Assembly: GCA_039105265.1 (NCBI GenBank)
Contig: JAPFFF010000002.1
Coordinates: forward strand, 1,674,001-1,738,000
From: Tritrichomonas musculus
Lineage: Eukaryota > Parabasalia > Tritrichomonadida > Tritrichomonadidae
Direction of reading: 5' to 3'
DNA length: 64,000 nt
Shown: piece after piece, positions 1 through 7,842 of the stretch
Layout of the letters: every line of letters begins with the position of its first letter
How positions within the stretch are numbered: the stretch's first letter is position 1
The notes under the pieces: model-generated
Databases searched by the model: none
The model's input: the letters and a program-made list of their open reading frames with translations, nothing else
Told to the model about the DNA's origin: nothing
Made by a program: the position numbers and the translations under genes

Positions 1-84
1 GTTTCGACTTGATACAAATTCACTTGGTAAAGTAAATTCTTTATCTTGAGTGTGAAAATAGCGTTTAGTAACTGGTTGCTTCAT
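1..84 (-). CDS. Partial unknown protein, N-terminus only
   Basis: An ATG at 84-82 on the minus strand opens a frame that runs off the window edge, giving about 28 residues beginning MKQPVTKRYF. It lies directly downstream of the block A integrase, in the same direction and separated by about 20 bases, which is the compact spacing seen elsewhere in this element. No family can be assigned from so short a piece. It may be the next structural or protease gene of the family-1 element. Confidence 0.4.
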   Translation of the reverse strand, partial: MKQPVTKRYFHTQDKEFTLPSEFVSSRN

Positions 85-106
85 TGAGTAAACATCTTTT
101 TTTATC

Positions 107-1489
107 TCATTTGTCAACATTTAATATGAAATACTGTTTATAATCATCGTTCAAATCTTCGATAGAATCACAAACATATTTCGTGTAAATTATTGGGACT
201 TCAATAATTGCTTTCTCATCATCAGTTTTGGCAATTCTACCTTTCTCAGATTTCTCGTATGGGACTAAACCATCCTTTGTTTTACTGAATGTGTGATATT
301 GATTTAACAATCTACATTTAACATTTCCGTTTTGATAACAAATGAATTCAGCTATATCATCAAATACACGTCTTCGTTTTTCATGCTTTTTTTGGGTCTT
401 ACCTCTGTCAAGATGTATCAAAATAATGTTACCACGTTTGTAATTAAGCAAGCCTTTCAATTTCTGTTTTTCATTTATCTTTCTCAATTTCATTTTCATC
501 ATTCGAATATACCTCCATTCCAAATCAACATTGTTTTGAACTTGAACTGGAGAATAATATATCCATTTTGTTGGTGGAACCAATCCAGAACCTTGATATT
601 CAGATAATTCATCTTCATTATAATCATAATTCCGAAATCTCAATGAATTGTGAGGAGTGTTATTATAGAAGTTCACCATTTGTCTCATGAGATTATAATC
701 AGCAATTCTTCGATTATCCATTCCGAAAGCATTTCTGATAGTTCGAATCACAGAATCAACGTTTTTATGAGCGAGAGCGTAAGGGGAAGAATTAATTACA
801 AATTTGACTGGATAATAATCATTGATATCGTCAATTTTCAACTCAATTTTTGAGATTGGTGACTTGATAACATTTTTATATCCACTTTTTTTCAAAAATG
901 CTATTAACGTTTTCAAATTAGTTTTTAAAAGAATTTCATTTCTAACTTGATTTCTTAGCTCAGGTTTATAATTGTATGCTTCTTGTAAATCATTTGAGAT
1001 ATCTGTTTTGAGAATTACTTTTGTATTATCTTTCAATACAATACATTCATCTTTCAAACTACCAAATCCAGATTCACCATCACATTTGATTGTTCGAAAT
1101 TCATATTTAGGATTCTTTTCAACAATTCGTTTTAAAGTTTGAGTTATTTCACTTTTATTTGACATTGGTTCCACAATCAAATATCTAGTATTCACATTTA
1201 TCAAAACAAGATATATTTGCTCTTGTTTAATTGGATGTTCAACATCTTCATAATAATGTGAGAACATCAAATCAGCTTCCCAACATCCTGGTTCATTTGA
1301 GAAATTTGGTTTTGACATTTTTTTGCATGCTTTGAGTTTGAAATCAGGTATGAAAGGTTCTGTTTTAATGTTATTCTTGAAAACAGGTTGTAAATCAGTT
1401 TCAACAAATTTGTATTTCGATTTGAATGGGTATTTCAATAATGAAGGATATTCTTTATCATAAATTCTGAGAGATTTAGTTTTCGACAT
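107..1489 (-). CDS. INT: Maverick-type DDE integrase, family 1
   Basis: A 460-residue protein with the retrovirus-like integrase fold expected of Maverick/Polinton elements, which insert the linear element DNA into the host genome. Acidic residues fit the first two catalytic positions: D73 in WEADLMF and D137 in KCDGESGF. About 85 extra residues then precede the usual third-acid helix. That helix reads HKNVDSVIRTIRN, so the third position looks like D245 rather than E. The segment FYNNTPHNSLRF matches the conserved stretch after the core, and a basic SH3-like C-terminal region follows. It is followed by the partial gene at 1-84 and preceded by the capsid gene. The ATG sits behind a T-rich stretch. 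The frame is open throughout. Distant from the block B and C integrases. Confidence 0.85.
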   Translation of the reverse strand: MSKTKSLRIYDKEYPSLLKYPFKSKYKFVETDLQPVFKNNIKTEPFIPDFKLKACKKMSKPNFSNEPGCWEADLMFSHYYEDVEHPIKQEQIYLVLINVNTRYLIVEPMSNKSEITQTLKRIVEKNPKYEFRTIKCDGESGFGSLKDECIVLKDNTKVILKTDISNDLQEAYNYKPELRNQVRNEILLKTNLKTLIAFLKKSGYKNVIKSPISKIELKIDDINDYYPVKFVINSSPYALAHKNVDSVIRTIRNAFGMDNRRIADYNLMRQMVNFYNNTPHNSLRFRNYDYNEDELSEYQGSGLVPPTKWIYYSPVQVQNNVDLEWRYIRMMKMKLRKINEKQKLKGLLNYKRGNIILIHLDRGKTQKKHEKRRRVFDDIAEFICYQNGNVKCRLLNQYHTFSKTKDGLVPYEKSEKGRIAKTDDEKAIIEVPIIYTKYVCDSIEDLNDDYKQYFILNVDK

Positions 1490-1562
1490 TTATAATCAAA
1501 AAGGACTCAAATCAAGCACAAAAAAATATCCAGAATCAAATCTCAATTCAAATCATACAATT

Positions 1563-3386
1563 TTATGCATTTACTTGAGAACCAGCTGGAGATTCATCAT
1601 CAATATATTCTAAACCGTTCAAACTTAATTTGAAATAGGTGTCACGAGTTAAAAACAACTGACAAGGGGGTGGATGTACAGTACCTTCTTCATTAACATT
1701 ATAATATGTATCATTTGGTCCTGTATATATTGGTTGACCATTTACTTGAACCTGAATGTTACCAAATCCACCATCCAAACCATCATAACAATAACCAGCA
1801 GATGAACGTTCAGTTTGAATATTAAAAACAAAGCTAGAAGCATCACTTAAAGTATTCTTGTAGCGAACTCCGTTTGCATCATTCTTTGGCATAGTCATTG
1901 AATCTTCAAATTCTTTGGTGCATTGAAGTGTGATTCCATCAAGGTCTCCAGCGGTTAATTGATTCTCAAAGAATCTTGCACCAATTGTTGAAACATTTTC
2001 ATCTGGGAAGTTCTTGCCACCAATATTGAGATAACAATTATGATATACTGGATTTTCGAAAACAGTGAGGTCATTATGATGCTTTGGAAACATAATTGAC
2101 ATTGTTGTAACATTAATTAATGGAATATTCAATGTTGACTTAATTCCATTTGCAGCAGGAGCAATTGGGAATGAATGGTAATCAACTTTCTGAGATGGGA
2201 TTATAATTCCTTCACGGAGAATATTTTCAATTCCTCTTCTTGTAGATTCACAGACACCATAACCTTGCATATTTGATTTACATAATGTGATTGTCATTCT
2301 GTTTACAGTTAATGTAGCTTTCTGTGATGAATATGGTTCGTTATGAAGTTGAGATTTAGCATCATGATATTCATTAACAACTCTGAGAGCTGATTTTGCA
2401 ACTGTTTTCTCAATTTGCCAAACATAATACTTTCCATCGTTGTGTTTCAATGCTGGTTTTGTGCAATCAGGATTTGCCAAACAAATTTCTTCATCAGTTG
2501 CAGTTGGTTTGAGGTCTAATTTAGCAAATTCTTCGGCTGTATAACTGAAATACATTGAAAGGTCTGTTGCAATATCATCATAAGTATATGAACCATCAGT
2601 TCCAAAGTTATATTGCTCACCAAGTCTGTATGTAAGTTTATATTTAATTGGTGCTGGAGTTGGTTCAGGAGTTGGTTCAGGAGTTGGGTCTGGGCCTGGT
2701 TCAGGAGTTGGATCTGGGTCTGGTGTTGGAGATGGTGATGGGCCTGGTGTTGGAGATGGGTCTGGAGATGGAGTTCCAGGTCCTGGTATAATAGCTTCAT
2801 TACCAATTTGTGTAAATTGATGTTTCAAGTGACCGCGAGCTTTAATTTCTTTCAATCGTTCTAATTCAGCAGATATAACAGAATCATTATCTTCAAGATA
2901 AGCCTTTGTTTCAGCAACAGTATAAGGGTCAATTGCTGTCCAAACTAATCCTGCAGGAGTGACTTGGAAACGAATTGATAAATCACCGATGATTCCATTT
3001 GGGAATAAATCGAAAGCTTGAAGGGCAAGTAAATCATCAAATGGAACGTTCAAATCAAATTCAACTTGTGATTTACCATTAGATTTGAATGAATTTAGAT
3101 TAACATAAGCACCAGCAACAGTTTGTGAATAATTTGAAACGTTTTCCCAATGTGAATGAACAAATTGTCTTCGCTTTTTTTCAGTTTCTGGTTTGACAGC
3201 AGAGTATAAAAATCCTTCTCGAACACATTCTTTTTGCTGATATCCAACATTTATATTATTATGAAGAATTTCCAATCTGTCGAATAATTGATTTGAAGAT
3301 TTAAGTCCGACGAATAATTTGTAGAAGTTATTTGGGTCATCAATTTGTTGTAATTTAGCTAAATCAGTATTCAATTGTAAATCCAA
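1563..3386 (-). CDS. MCP: Major capsid protein (double jelly-roll), family 1
   Basis: A frame of about 607 residues. It matches the block C capsid protein in its second half: a hydrophobic strand followed by FPKHHN, then a CYLNIGG segment and an acidic ENQLTAGDLDG stretch. This supports a Polinton double-jelly-roll MCP that forms the icosahedral shell. A low-complexity proline/threonine/glutamate linker (repeats of PTPEP and DPTP) occupies about residues 205-245, possibly a surface loop or hinge. The 5' end is odd. The frame has no upstream ATG and its first codon is TTG. An ATG at 3394-3392 lies in another frame and would join the MCP frame with one extra base. Either the gene has a 1-bp deletion at its start or there is a non-obvious start. 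Downstream of it lies the integrase, same strand. Confidence 0.75.
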   Translation of the reverse strand: MDLQLNTDLAKLQQIDDPNNFYKLFVGLKSSNQLFDRLEILHNNINVGYQQKECVREGFLYSAVKPETEKKRRQFVHSHWENVSNYSQTVAGAYVNLNSFKSNGKSQVEFDLNVPFDDLLALQAFDLFPNGIIGDLSIRFQVTPAGLVWTAIDPYTVAETKAYLEDNDSVISAELERLKEIKARGHLKHQFTQIGNEAIIPGPGTPSPDPSPTPGPSPSPTPDPDPTPEPGPDPTPEPTPEPTPAPIKYKLTYRLGEQYNFGTDGSYTYDDIATDLSMYFSYTAEEFAKLDLKPTATDEEICLANPDCTKPALKHNDGKYYVWQIEKTVAKSALRVVNEYHDAKSQLHNEPYSSQKATLTVNRMTITLCKSNMQGYGVCESTRRGIENILREGIIIPSQKVDYHSFPIAPAANGIKSTLNIPLINVTTMSIMFPKHHNDLTVFENPVYHNCYLNIGGKNFPDENVSTIGARFFENQLTAGDLDGITLQCTKEFEDSMTMPKNDANGVRYKNTLSDASSFVFNIQTERSSAGYCYDGLDGGFGNIQVQVNGQPIYTGPNDTYYNVNEEGTVHPPPCQLFLTRDTYFKLSLNGLEYIDDESPAGSQVNA

Positions 3387-3407
3387 TTTGACATGAAAAG
3401 TTAAGAA

Positions 3408-3632
3408 TTATTTATCAACATCAGAAATGAAATGGTCTGGATGCGTTAAACTGATTTGAGAATATTGTCCTTGATGAAATGGTGCAGGTTGGTCATGACA
3501 ATCAACAGTTCTGAATGAAAATGAGCGTGTACCATCATTAGTATTAATCATTTCACGCATCTTATTAAAAGTGTCAAGTACATTCCCAGCTTCGATTTTG
3601 TAATTATGTGCTCTTTCGTTGCGATACAACAT
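3408..3632 (-). CDS. Small conserved protein of family 1
   Basis: About 74 residues starting MLYRNERAHNYK. I place the start at 3632 because the preceding codons in frame are not ATG and because block D has the same MLYRNER start at 63980. It lies immediately upstream of the capsid gene on the same strand and is divergent from the amphipathic protein gene at 3675. No domain is recognised. Conservation between two family-1 copies and its position support a real gene, perhaps a minor virion component. Confidence 0.6.
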   Translation of the reverse strand: MLYRNERAHNYKIEAGNVLDTFNKMREMINTNDGTRSFSFRTVDCHDQPAPFHQGQYSQISLTHPDHFISDVDK

Positions 3633-3674
3633 TTTGAATAACAAAAAAAGTACTATTATTGGTCTTTTTTCGTA

Positions 3675-3938
3675 ATGAAAACAATAGGTATCGGAATCTT
3701 CAAAAAAATGAAAAACGCTTTTAAATCTGTAGGTAATAAAATAAAGAATGTTGCAACTAAAGTCGGTAAAACACTTCCCAAAGTTGTTGAAGTTGGTAAA
3801 AGAGTAACTAATGCTGTAAAACCTGTTTTGGGTGAAATACCTCTTATTGGTGATGCTGTTAGAGCAATTGATACAGGATTAAATTTTGTTGACAAAGGAC
3901 TTAAAATTGGTAAAAGTTTAATTGATGAAGTAGCATGA
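3675..3938 (+). CDS. Amphipathic lysine/glycine-rich small protein, family 1
   Basis: An 87-residue basic protein. Its N-terminus alternates hydrophobic and lysine residues (GIFKKMKNAFKSVGNKIK), giving a clear amphipathic helix. A Gly/Ile-rich middle follows (GEIPLIGDAVRAIDTGLNF). A homologue lies in block D at 63676-63930. Small membrane-active or DNA-condensing virion proteins of this composition occur in adenovirus-like lineages, so a membrane-penetration or core role is plausible, but this is inference from composition only. It is divergent from the 3632 gene with 42 bases between start codons and co-directional with 3968-4426. Confidence 0.65.
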   Translation: MKTIGIGIFKKMKNAFKSVGNKIKNVATKVGKTLPKVVEVGKRVTNAVKPVLGEIPLIGDAVRAIDTGLNFVDKGLKIGKSLIDEVA

Positions 3939-3967
3939 AAATGATTAAATTGTATTTTTTATTCTAA

Positions 3968-4426
3968 ATGGATTTGAAAGTAATTAATGAAATAACTACT
4001 GAAATAAAGAATTTTAAATCAATTGAGGAATTCAATCTGTACTATCAGAAACACAAAGATGATATGAACAACCAGACAACTCAATATCTAAATCGGGTTT
4101 ACAAAATTGTTACACCAGATGGTGTTGAATACAGAATCACAAAAAAGAATTGTCAAAAAGAAGGTACAAAACGAGTTGGGGGAGATATATTTTTAAAGAA
4201 AGTTGTCAAAACTAATGAATTGAAAGAACTTGAACAAGATGTTATTAAAGCTGATATTGAGAATCTCAAAAGTATGTTCTCACAAAATTTGTCAACATTT
4301 GATAACGAGATTAAAGATTTGAAACAAAGCTATGAACTCAAATTCACAGCATTAGATAAAAAAATTGCTGAATTAACCAATACTGTAAATCAGATTGCCA
4401 AATATATTAATCAACAAATATTTTAG
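3968..4426 (+). CDS. Conserved coiled-coil protein, family 1
   Basis: A 152-residue protein with a homologue at 63163-63639 in block D. The first half contains a shared core (IEEFNLYYQKH, then ATTQYLNRVYKI-like and YRITKKNC segments). The second half, from about residue 90, is heptad-rich and predicted coiled coil. Function unknown. The ATG follows TTTTATTCTAA, a short T-rich leader typical here. Its 3' end overlaps the convergent gene 4423-4656 by four bases. Confidence 0.65.
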   Translation: MDLKVINEITTEIKNFKSIEEFNLYYQKHKDDMNNQTTQYLNRVYKIVTPDGVEYRITKKNCQKEGTKRVGGDIFLKKVVKTNELKELEQDVIKADIENLKSMFSQNLSTFDNEIKDLKQSYELKFTALDKKIAELTNTVNQIAKYINQQIF

Positions 4427-4656
4427 ATTTTATCGCATCGAGGGACAACTGAATGATTTAATGAATAAGTGTGAAAATTCAATTTTTTTGTTGTTGATAC
4501 TTGAGGTTCATGTTGAATACTTCCTTTATCCTCATATTTCTTAACAGTTGGTGCAGAATTAATTCTGGTACGTTCTTTTTGCATTTTAAGTTGTAATCTA
4601 TCGTAGTGATTCATTCTTTTATCATCATGAATGGTTCGTTTTTGTTCATAGGACAT
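4423..4656 (-). CDS. Small conserved basic protein, family 1
   Basis: A 77-residue polar, basic protein. It shares the core DRLQLKMQKERTRINSAPTV and the ending SLNHSVV with the block D protein at 62971-63204. No known domain. Its start codon is only 15 bases from the divergent start at 4672, and its 3' end overlaps the convergent gene by four bases. The same tight arrangement is kept in block D, which argues for real, selected genes. Confidence 0.65.
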   Translation of the reverse strand: MSYEQKRTIHDDKRMNHYDRLQLKMQKERTRINSAPTVKKYEDKGSIQHEPQVSTTKKLNFHTYSLNHSVVPRCDKI

Positions 4657-4671
4657 TTTTGCTTCGATTAA

Positions 4672-4902
4672 ATGTCTGAATTAAACGAATATAAGAAGGA
4701 GATTCCTGAACTTAAACGTATCAAACGAACCCTCAAAGAAAAATGTTATGATTACAAGCAACATCAAAATAATGTCAAATCTGGAATGCTTGGTTCCAGT
4801 GGGCTTGCTGTTCGTGAATCATTAATTGAAGATATTAATTCATTAAAGGAAAAAGTAAAAAAATTGGAAAACGAATTGAATGAATTGGCTAACAAGGATT
4901 GA
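4672..4902 (+). CDS. Small coiled-coil protein, family 1
   Basis: A 76-residue, charged, helical protein that begins MSELNEYKKEIPELKRIKR and ends in a leucine-heptad region (LKEKVKKLENELNELANKD). The block D copy at 62729-62956 is very similar along its whole length, making this among the best conserved products shared by the two family-1 blocks. A helical scaffold or DNA-associated role is possible; no family recognised. Confidence 0.7.
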   Translation: MSELNEYKKEIPELKRIKRTLKEKCYDYKQHQNNVKSGMLGSSGLAVRESLIEDINSLKEKVKKLENELNELANKD

Positions 4903-4935
4903 GTAATCTACGAATAAAGGTTTTTTTGGTTGAAA

Positions 4936-5589
4936 ATGTCACTTAACAAAGCAAGAATATTAAGTTCTGAAAATGATGTTTCTGTAATACAGGAACAAAA
5001 AACCGATGTAAATATCAAAATTACGCCATCAAGAAGTATGCCAATTAATTCACAATCAATTCCTCAACCTGTTTATTACGCTCGTCCGAGCGCAGGCACT
5101 GAAAGTGCTTATCCAAACGTTCCACAGGTAACTCCACAATCAAATCCACAAGTTCAACCCCAAAATGTAAATTTTACTATACCGGAGGAGAATTCTCAAT
5201 ATCAATTTCAACCTCCAACAAACAGTATTGTCCGAGACCGTGGAATTGCAGACCTAGGAAATGAAATTGAGGATTTGACTGTCAAGAACAAATTTTTAGA
5301 AACACTTCTTTCAATTTATGAATTGAATCCACTTCGTGTTAATAATTACTTGGTTTGTCACTCAAATTCATTGATGGAATTAATTAAAATACTAACACAT
5401 GCTGATAAAGTTGAACTTATTATTGATGAAGATTCTGGATGTACGGGATGTGTATCGAAGAATAAATATTTAGAAATCCAACGAATTCTTGTTACAAAAG
5501 AAGGTAAATCAAATGATTTGAAATATGGTTACAATGATGTTTATGCACAACTTGTTCGATATGGTATTTCACTTAAATTATGTGTTTAA
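4936..5589 (+). CDS. Conserved GC-C domain protein with disordered N-terminus, family 1
   Basis: A protein of about 217 residues; I prefer the ATG at 4936, which follows the T-tract and TTGAAA. The first half is Pro/Gln/Asn-rich and disordered. The last 80 or so residues contain SLMELIKIL, DEDSGCTGC and a final KLCV. They match the C-termini of the block C protein at 47478-48002 and the block B pseudogene at 18717-19244, which carry DEDIGCC or NEDVGCC and end KYC. This cysteine-bearing domain is therefore common to both Maverick families here. Function unknown; the paired cysteines could bind metal or form disulfides. Confidence 0.7.
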   Translation: MSLNKARILSSENDVSVIQEQKTDVNIKITPSRSMPINSQSIPQPVYYARPSAGTESAYPNVPQVTPQSNPQVQPQNVNFTIPEENSQYQFQPPTNSIVRDRGIADLGNEIEDLTVKNKFLETLLSIYELNPLRVNNYLVCHSNSLMELIKILTHADKVELIIDEDSGCTGCVSKNKYLEIQRILVTKEGKSNDLKYGYNDVYAQLVRYGISLKLCV

Positions 5590-5599
5590 AATTTTTCAA

Positions 5600-5731
5600 A
5601 TGATTTCTGAAATTCTTTTGGGAACTATTTTGGTTGTTCATGTTATTGAATTATGTGTTTTGATATCAATTTTCAAAGAAGATGACCCCCCAAAACTCAC
5701 AGAGGAGATGCGCTCGAAGCTTTACTCATAA
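5600..5731 (+). CDS. Very small single-pass membrane protein
   Basis: The ATG at 5600 opens a 43-residue product, MISEILLGTILVVHVIELCV and onward, with one strong hydrophobic segment (residues 4-23) followed by a charged tail ending EEMRSKLYS. It lies eleven bases after the preceding stop and four before the ATPase start, on the same strand. No homologue is visible in the window. Context and the transmembrane segment support a real small gene, but only weakly. Confidence 0.45.
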   Translation: MISEILLGTILVVHVIELCVLISIFKEDDPPKLTEEMRSKLYS

Positions 5732-5734
5732 TAA

Positions 5735-6742
5735 ATGAAACCCAGCAAATTTGATTACAAAACAATATTTTTTTCAGATACTTCTGACTATGATGATGAC
5801 ATAGATTTCGAACATTACGAAGAACATCAGTATATCAAGCCTGTCATGAATAAAGCGTCTCGCTCTTGGCCCTTTGGGCCTAGGACAATCAAAGATTGTC
5901 ATGCGAGCTCGACTACGTCGGTGGAACCGAGCTCTGCGAGATTTGATATTGATTTTGAAATGAATCGAGCGTACAAAAAAAATGAATCAAAAATAAAGTC
6001 AGAATCAATTCGTCCAATTGGTCCTGGAATCTATGCTAATTATAATTCTCTAAACATTATTGTTGGAGCTCAGGGTAAAGGTAAATCGCACATTGTATTA
6101 AGAGATATAATTCAAATATCTCGATTGAAGGAGTCAAATGTACATCAAATTGTGTATATTAGCAAGAATGGAGTTATAAATGATTCAACATTTGAAGCTC
6201 AACGCGAATTGATAAATTTACCTGTGAAAGTTGTTTCCGACACAAATGCTGAAGCTTATATGAAAGAATTGGATTTATGGAAGGAATTATATATTAAATA
6301 TACAAGTGTTGGAAGGATTACAATTAACGAAGATAAATTACAGAAAATGTTTCAATTCCTTTCAATTGACAAACTTGGTAAGCCTAATGTGCCATTAAAT
6401 ACAATAATTCTGTGTGAAGACTTCATTAAATCGAAATTGTTAAAATCTGCTTACTTCACAAATAATATAACTCAATTACGACACAAACATTCAATCGTTT
6501 ATGTGAACGTTCAATTCTTCAAAGCGATTCCAACAGATTATAAGAATAATTGTACTTCATTCTTTATTTTCAATGGATTCTCAAGGCAGAAGTTGAATTA
6601 CATATATCAACAAGTTGTTATGCCAGTTGAATTTGAAGATTTGTGGAGACAATATAATCGAATGAAGAATCATGATTTTGTTTTGGTGAATACTCGAGAA
6701 GGAAGTATTGAATTTGTTCGGCACAAAGTGCCTCAGGCCTGA
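5735..6742 (+). CDS. A32-like genome-packaging ATPase, family 1
   Basis: A 335-residue P-loop ATPase of the FtsK/HerA (A32) type that translocates viral DNA into capsids. Walker A is GAQGKGKS near residues 111-118 after a hydrophobic strand (LNIIVG). The Walker B strand is NTIILCEDF near residue 224. Downstream polar QLRHKHS and QFFK segments fit the sensor region. Residues about 42-72 are encoded by a GC-rich run of nested hairpins (5859-5950) that looks inserted. The stop codon lies in the loop of another short hairpin (6736-6748). The block B and C ATPases have GKPGAGKS and are clearly different. Confidence 0.8.
   Translation: MKPSKFDYKTIFFSDTSDYDDDIDFEHYEEHQYIKPVMNKASRSWPFGPRTIKDCHASSTTSVEPSSARFDIDFEMNRAYKKNESKIKSESIRPIGPGIYANYNSLNIIVGAQGKGKSHIVLRDIIQISRLKESNVHQIVYISKNGVINDSTFEAQRELINLPVKVVSDTNAEAYMKELDLWKELYIKYTSVGRITINEDKLQKMFQFLSIDKLGKPNVPLNTIILCEDFIKSKLLKSAYFTNNITQLRHKHSIVYVNVQFFKAIPTDYKNNCTSFFIFNGFSRQKLNYIYQQVVMPVEFEDLWRQYNRMKNHDFVLVNTREGSIEFVRHKVPQA
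5859..5950. repeat. GC-rich nested hairpin cluster inside the ATPase gene
   Basis: The cluster contains three perfect hairpins: GGCCC-TTT-GGGCC (5868-5880), GACAATC-AAA-GATTGTC (5884-5900) and GAGCTCG...CGAGCTC (5905-5911 with 5938-5944). CTCGC at 5859-5863 pairs with GCGAG at 5903-5907. Base composition contrasts sharply with the AT-rich gene around it, and the frame stays open. It resembles a palindromic insertion element tolerated within a coding sequence. Confidence 0.6.
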
Positions 6743-6748
6743 AAGGCC
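6721..6748. repeat. Paired mini-hairpins spanning the ATPase stop codon
   Basis: GCAC-AAA-GTGC (6721-6731) is followed by GGCCT-GAA-AGGCC (6736-6748). The TGA stop (6740-6742) straddles the stem and loop of the second. Possibly a 3'-end signal, possibly another copy of the GC-rich hairpin family seen at 5868. Confidence 0.5.
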
Positions 6749-6813
6749 GTTCGATTTGACAAATAAAGTGTAAAAAAATATTTTTTTAATATGCTTGACC
6801 AACACCCACACTT

Positions 6814-6835
6814 ACGTACGTTGGCCCAAAGGGCC
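6814..6835. repeat. ACGTACGT plus GGCCC-AAA-GGGCC hairpin
   Basis: The intergenic hairpin at 6823-6835 is the exact reverse complement of the 13-mer at 5868-5880. It sits beside an 8-bp palindrome at 6814-6821. It lies between the ATPase gene and the convergent gene at 6881. Confidence 0.5.
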
Positions 6836-6880
6836 TTCCGCTAGGAATCCACTGTTAAATAGACAAAAAAAATATTCAAT

Positions 6881-7342
6881 TTACTCGTCAAGAACAATAT
6901 CTTGATGGTTTCCTTTAAATATTTGTGGTTCAGGTATTTCATATTTCTCACGAAGTTTCAAAATCATTTCTTGATTTGATTTGTTAATTCGTTCAATTGA
7001 ATAATTGTAAAACTAATGTTCTTTAAATGTTTGAACATCTGTGTTACCATTAACAAATGTTTCAAAAGAATTTATGTTAATCCTTCGTCGGAGATTTGAT
7101 GTTAGAATTACATGTTCAAGATTCATATCTTTCAATTGATTTGGATATAAGCGTGTGATTTTTTTGTCGGAATTGGATAAAGAAATGTATAACACACGAA
7201 CAAGGTAAGTACCTTTTCCGATATTAATTGGAAATCGTTCACAAAGTAATGTAAAATCACATTTTTGATATTCATCCGGATTTGGAAGTAATGAGATTAA
7301 TGAATTGATGTATTCATATACTCGAAGGTTAGATGTTGTCAT
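6881..7342 (-). pseudogene. Conserved Maverick small protein, interrupted by TAG
   Basis: The frame starting at 7342 reads MTTSNLRVYEYINSL, is 109 codons long and ends at TAG (7013-7015). Past that codon the same frame continues with FYNYSIERI and LREKYEIP and ends in VLDE at 6881. These match the C-termini of the homologues at 19728-20180 (block B) and 47010-47456 (block C). The gene therefore looks broken by a single nonsense codon, unless the short form works. Shared core features are CDFTLLCERFP, SNLRRRI and FVNGNT. Function unknown. It belongs to a gene family found in all three large blocks. Confidence 0.7.
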
Positions 7343-7360
7343 TTTATAGTAGAAAAAAAA
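7343..7360 (-). promoter_or_regulatory. T-tract plus CTACTATAAA start module
   Basis: Read on the minus strand, eight T residues and CTACTATAAA lie directly before the ATG at 7342. The identical 18-mer precedes the ATG at 7765. Exact repetition in front of two unrelated genes suggests a minimal promoter/leader with a very short 5' UTR. Confidence 0.5.
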
Positions 7361-7426
7361 TTTGAAAATAAATTTTAAAAATTGAAATTGTGAAGAAATG
7401 ACAAAAAAAAAATAAATTTGATTAGG

Positions 7427-7765
7427 TTAATTATGTAAATTGTTATCATCAATAGGAAATTTGATTTTAATTTCATCTTGCTCTGCGAAATAATTTTCAT
7501 TTAAATTAGGTAATAGAACATCATCTTTATCATACATTTTTCGGTTAGTGTATACACCATTAACATCATCCCAATAACGATTATCATTAAATTCTTCATC
7601 ATCATCATTAATATATTGATTCCAATCTTCAGTCGCTGACAAGTCAGCTTCATCTGACGCCTCATCATCAGAATACAAATAATGAGAATCAGCTAGTAAA
7701 TTTAAAAATTCTTCAATATTAAATTCAATATTATTGTTTGCAACTTGGTTATTATTTGTTGTCAT
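7427..7765 (-). CDS. Acidic asparagine-rich protein, unknown
   Basis: A 112-residue, strongly acidic protein (YSDDEASDEADLS, INDDDEEFNDN) with a polar Asn-rich start. No domain or homologue is visible in the window. It shares an identical 18-base promoter/leader with the gene at 7342 and lies directly upstream of it on the same strand. Acidic composition could suit a DNA-mimic, histone-binding or regulatory role, but nothing in the sequence decides this. Confidence 0.55.
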   Translation of the reverse strand: MTTNNNQVANNNIEFNIEEFLNLLADSHYLYSDDEASDEADLSATEDWNQYINDDDEEFNDNRYWDDVNGVYTNRKMYDKDDVLLPNLNENYFAEQDEIKIKFPIDDNNLHN

Positions 7766-7783
7766 TTTATAGTAGAAAAAAAA
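7766..7783 (-). promoter_or_regulatory. T-tract plus CTACTATAAA start module (second copy)
   Basis: Identical over 18 bases to the module at 7343-7360 and placed in the same position relative to the start codon at 7765. Confidence 0.5.
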
Positions 7784-7842
7784 TTAAAAAAAATTAAATT
7801 TGAAAAATTAATTTTGAGAAAGATGTAAAAAAAAATTTCTAA

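Noticed and set aside
2516-2806. ORF opposite or within the proline-rich part of the block A capsid gene
   Set aside because: It is a frame shadow of the repeated Pro/Thr codons (Leu/Gln/His-rich) and has no independent support.
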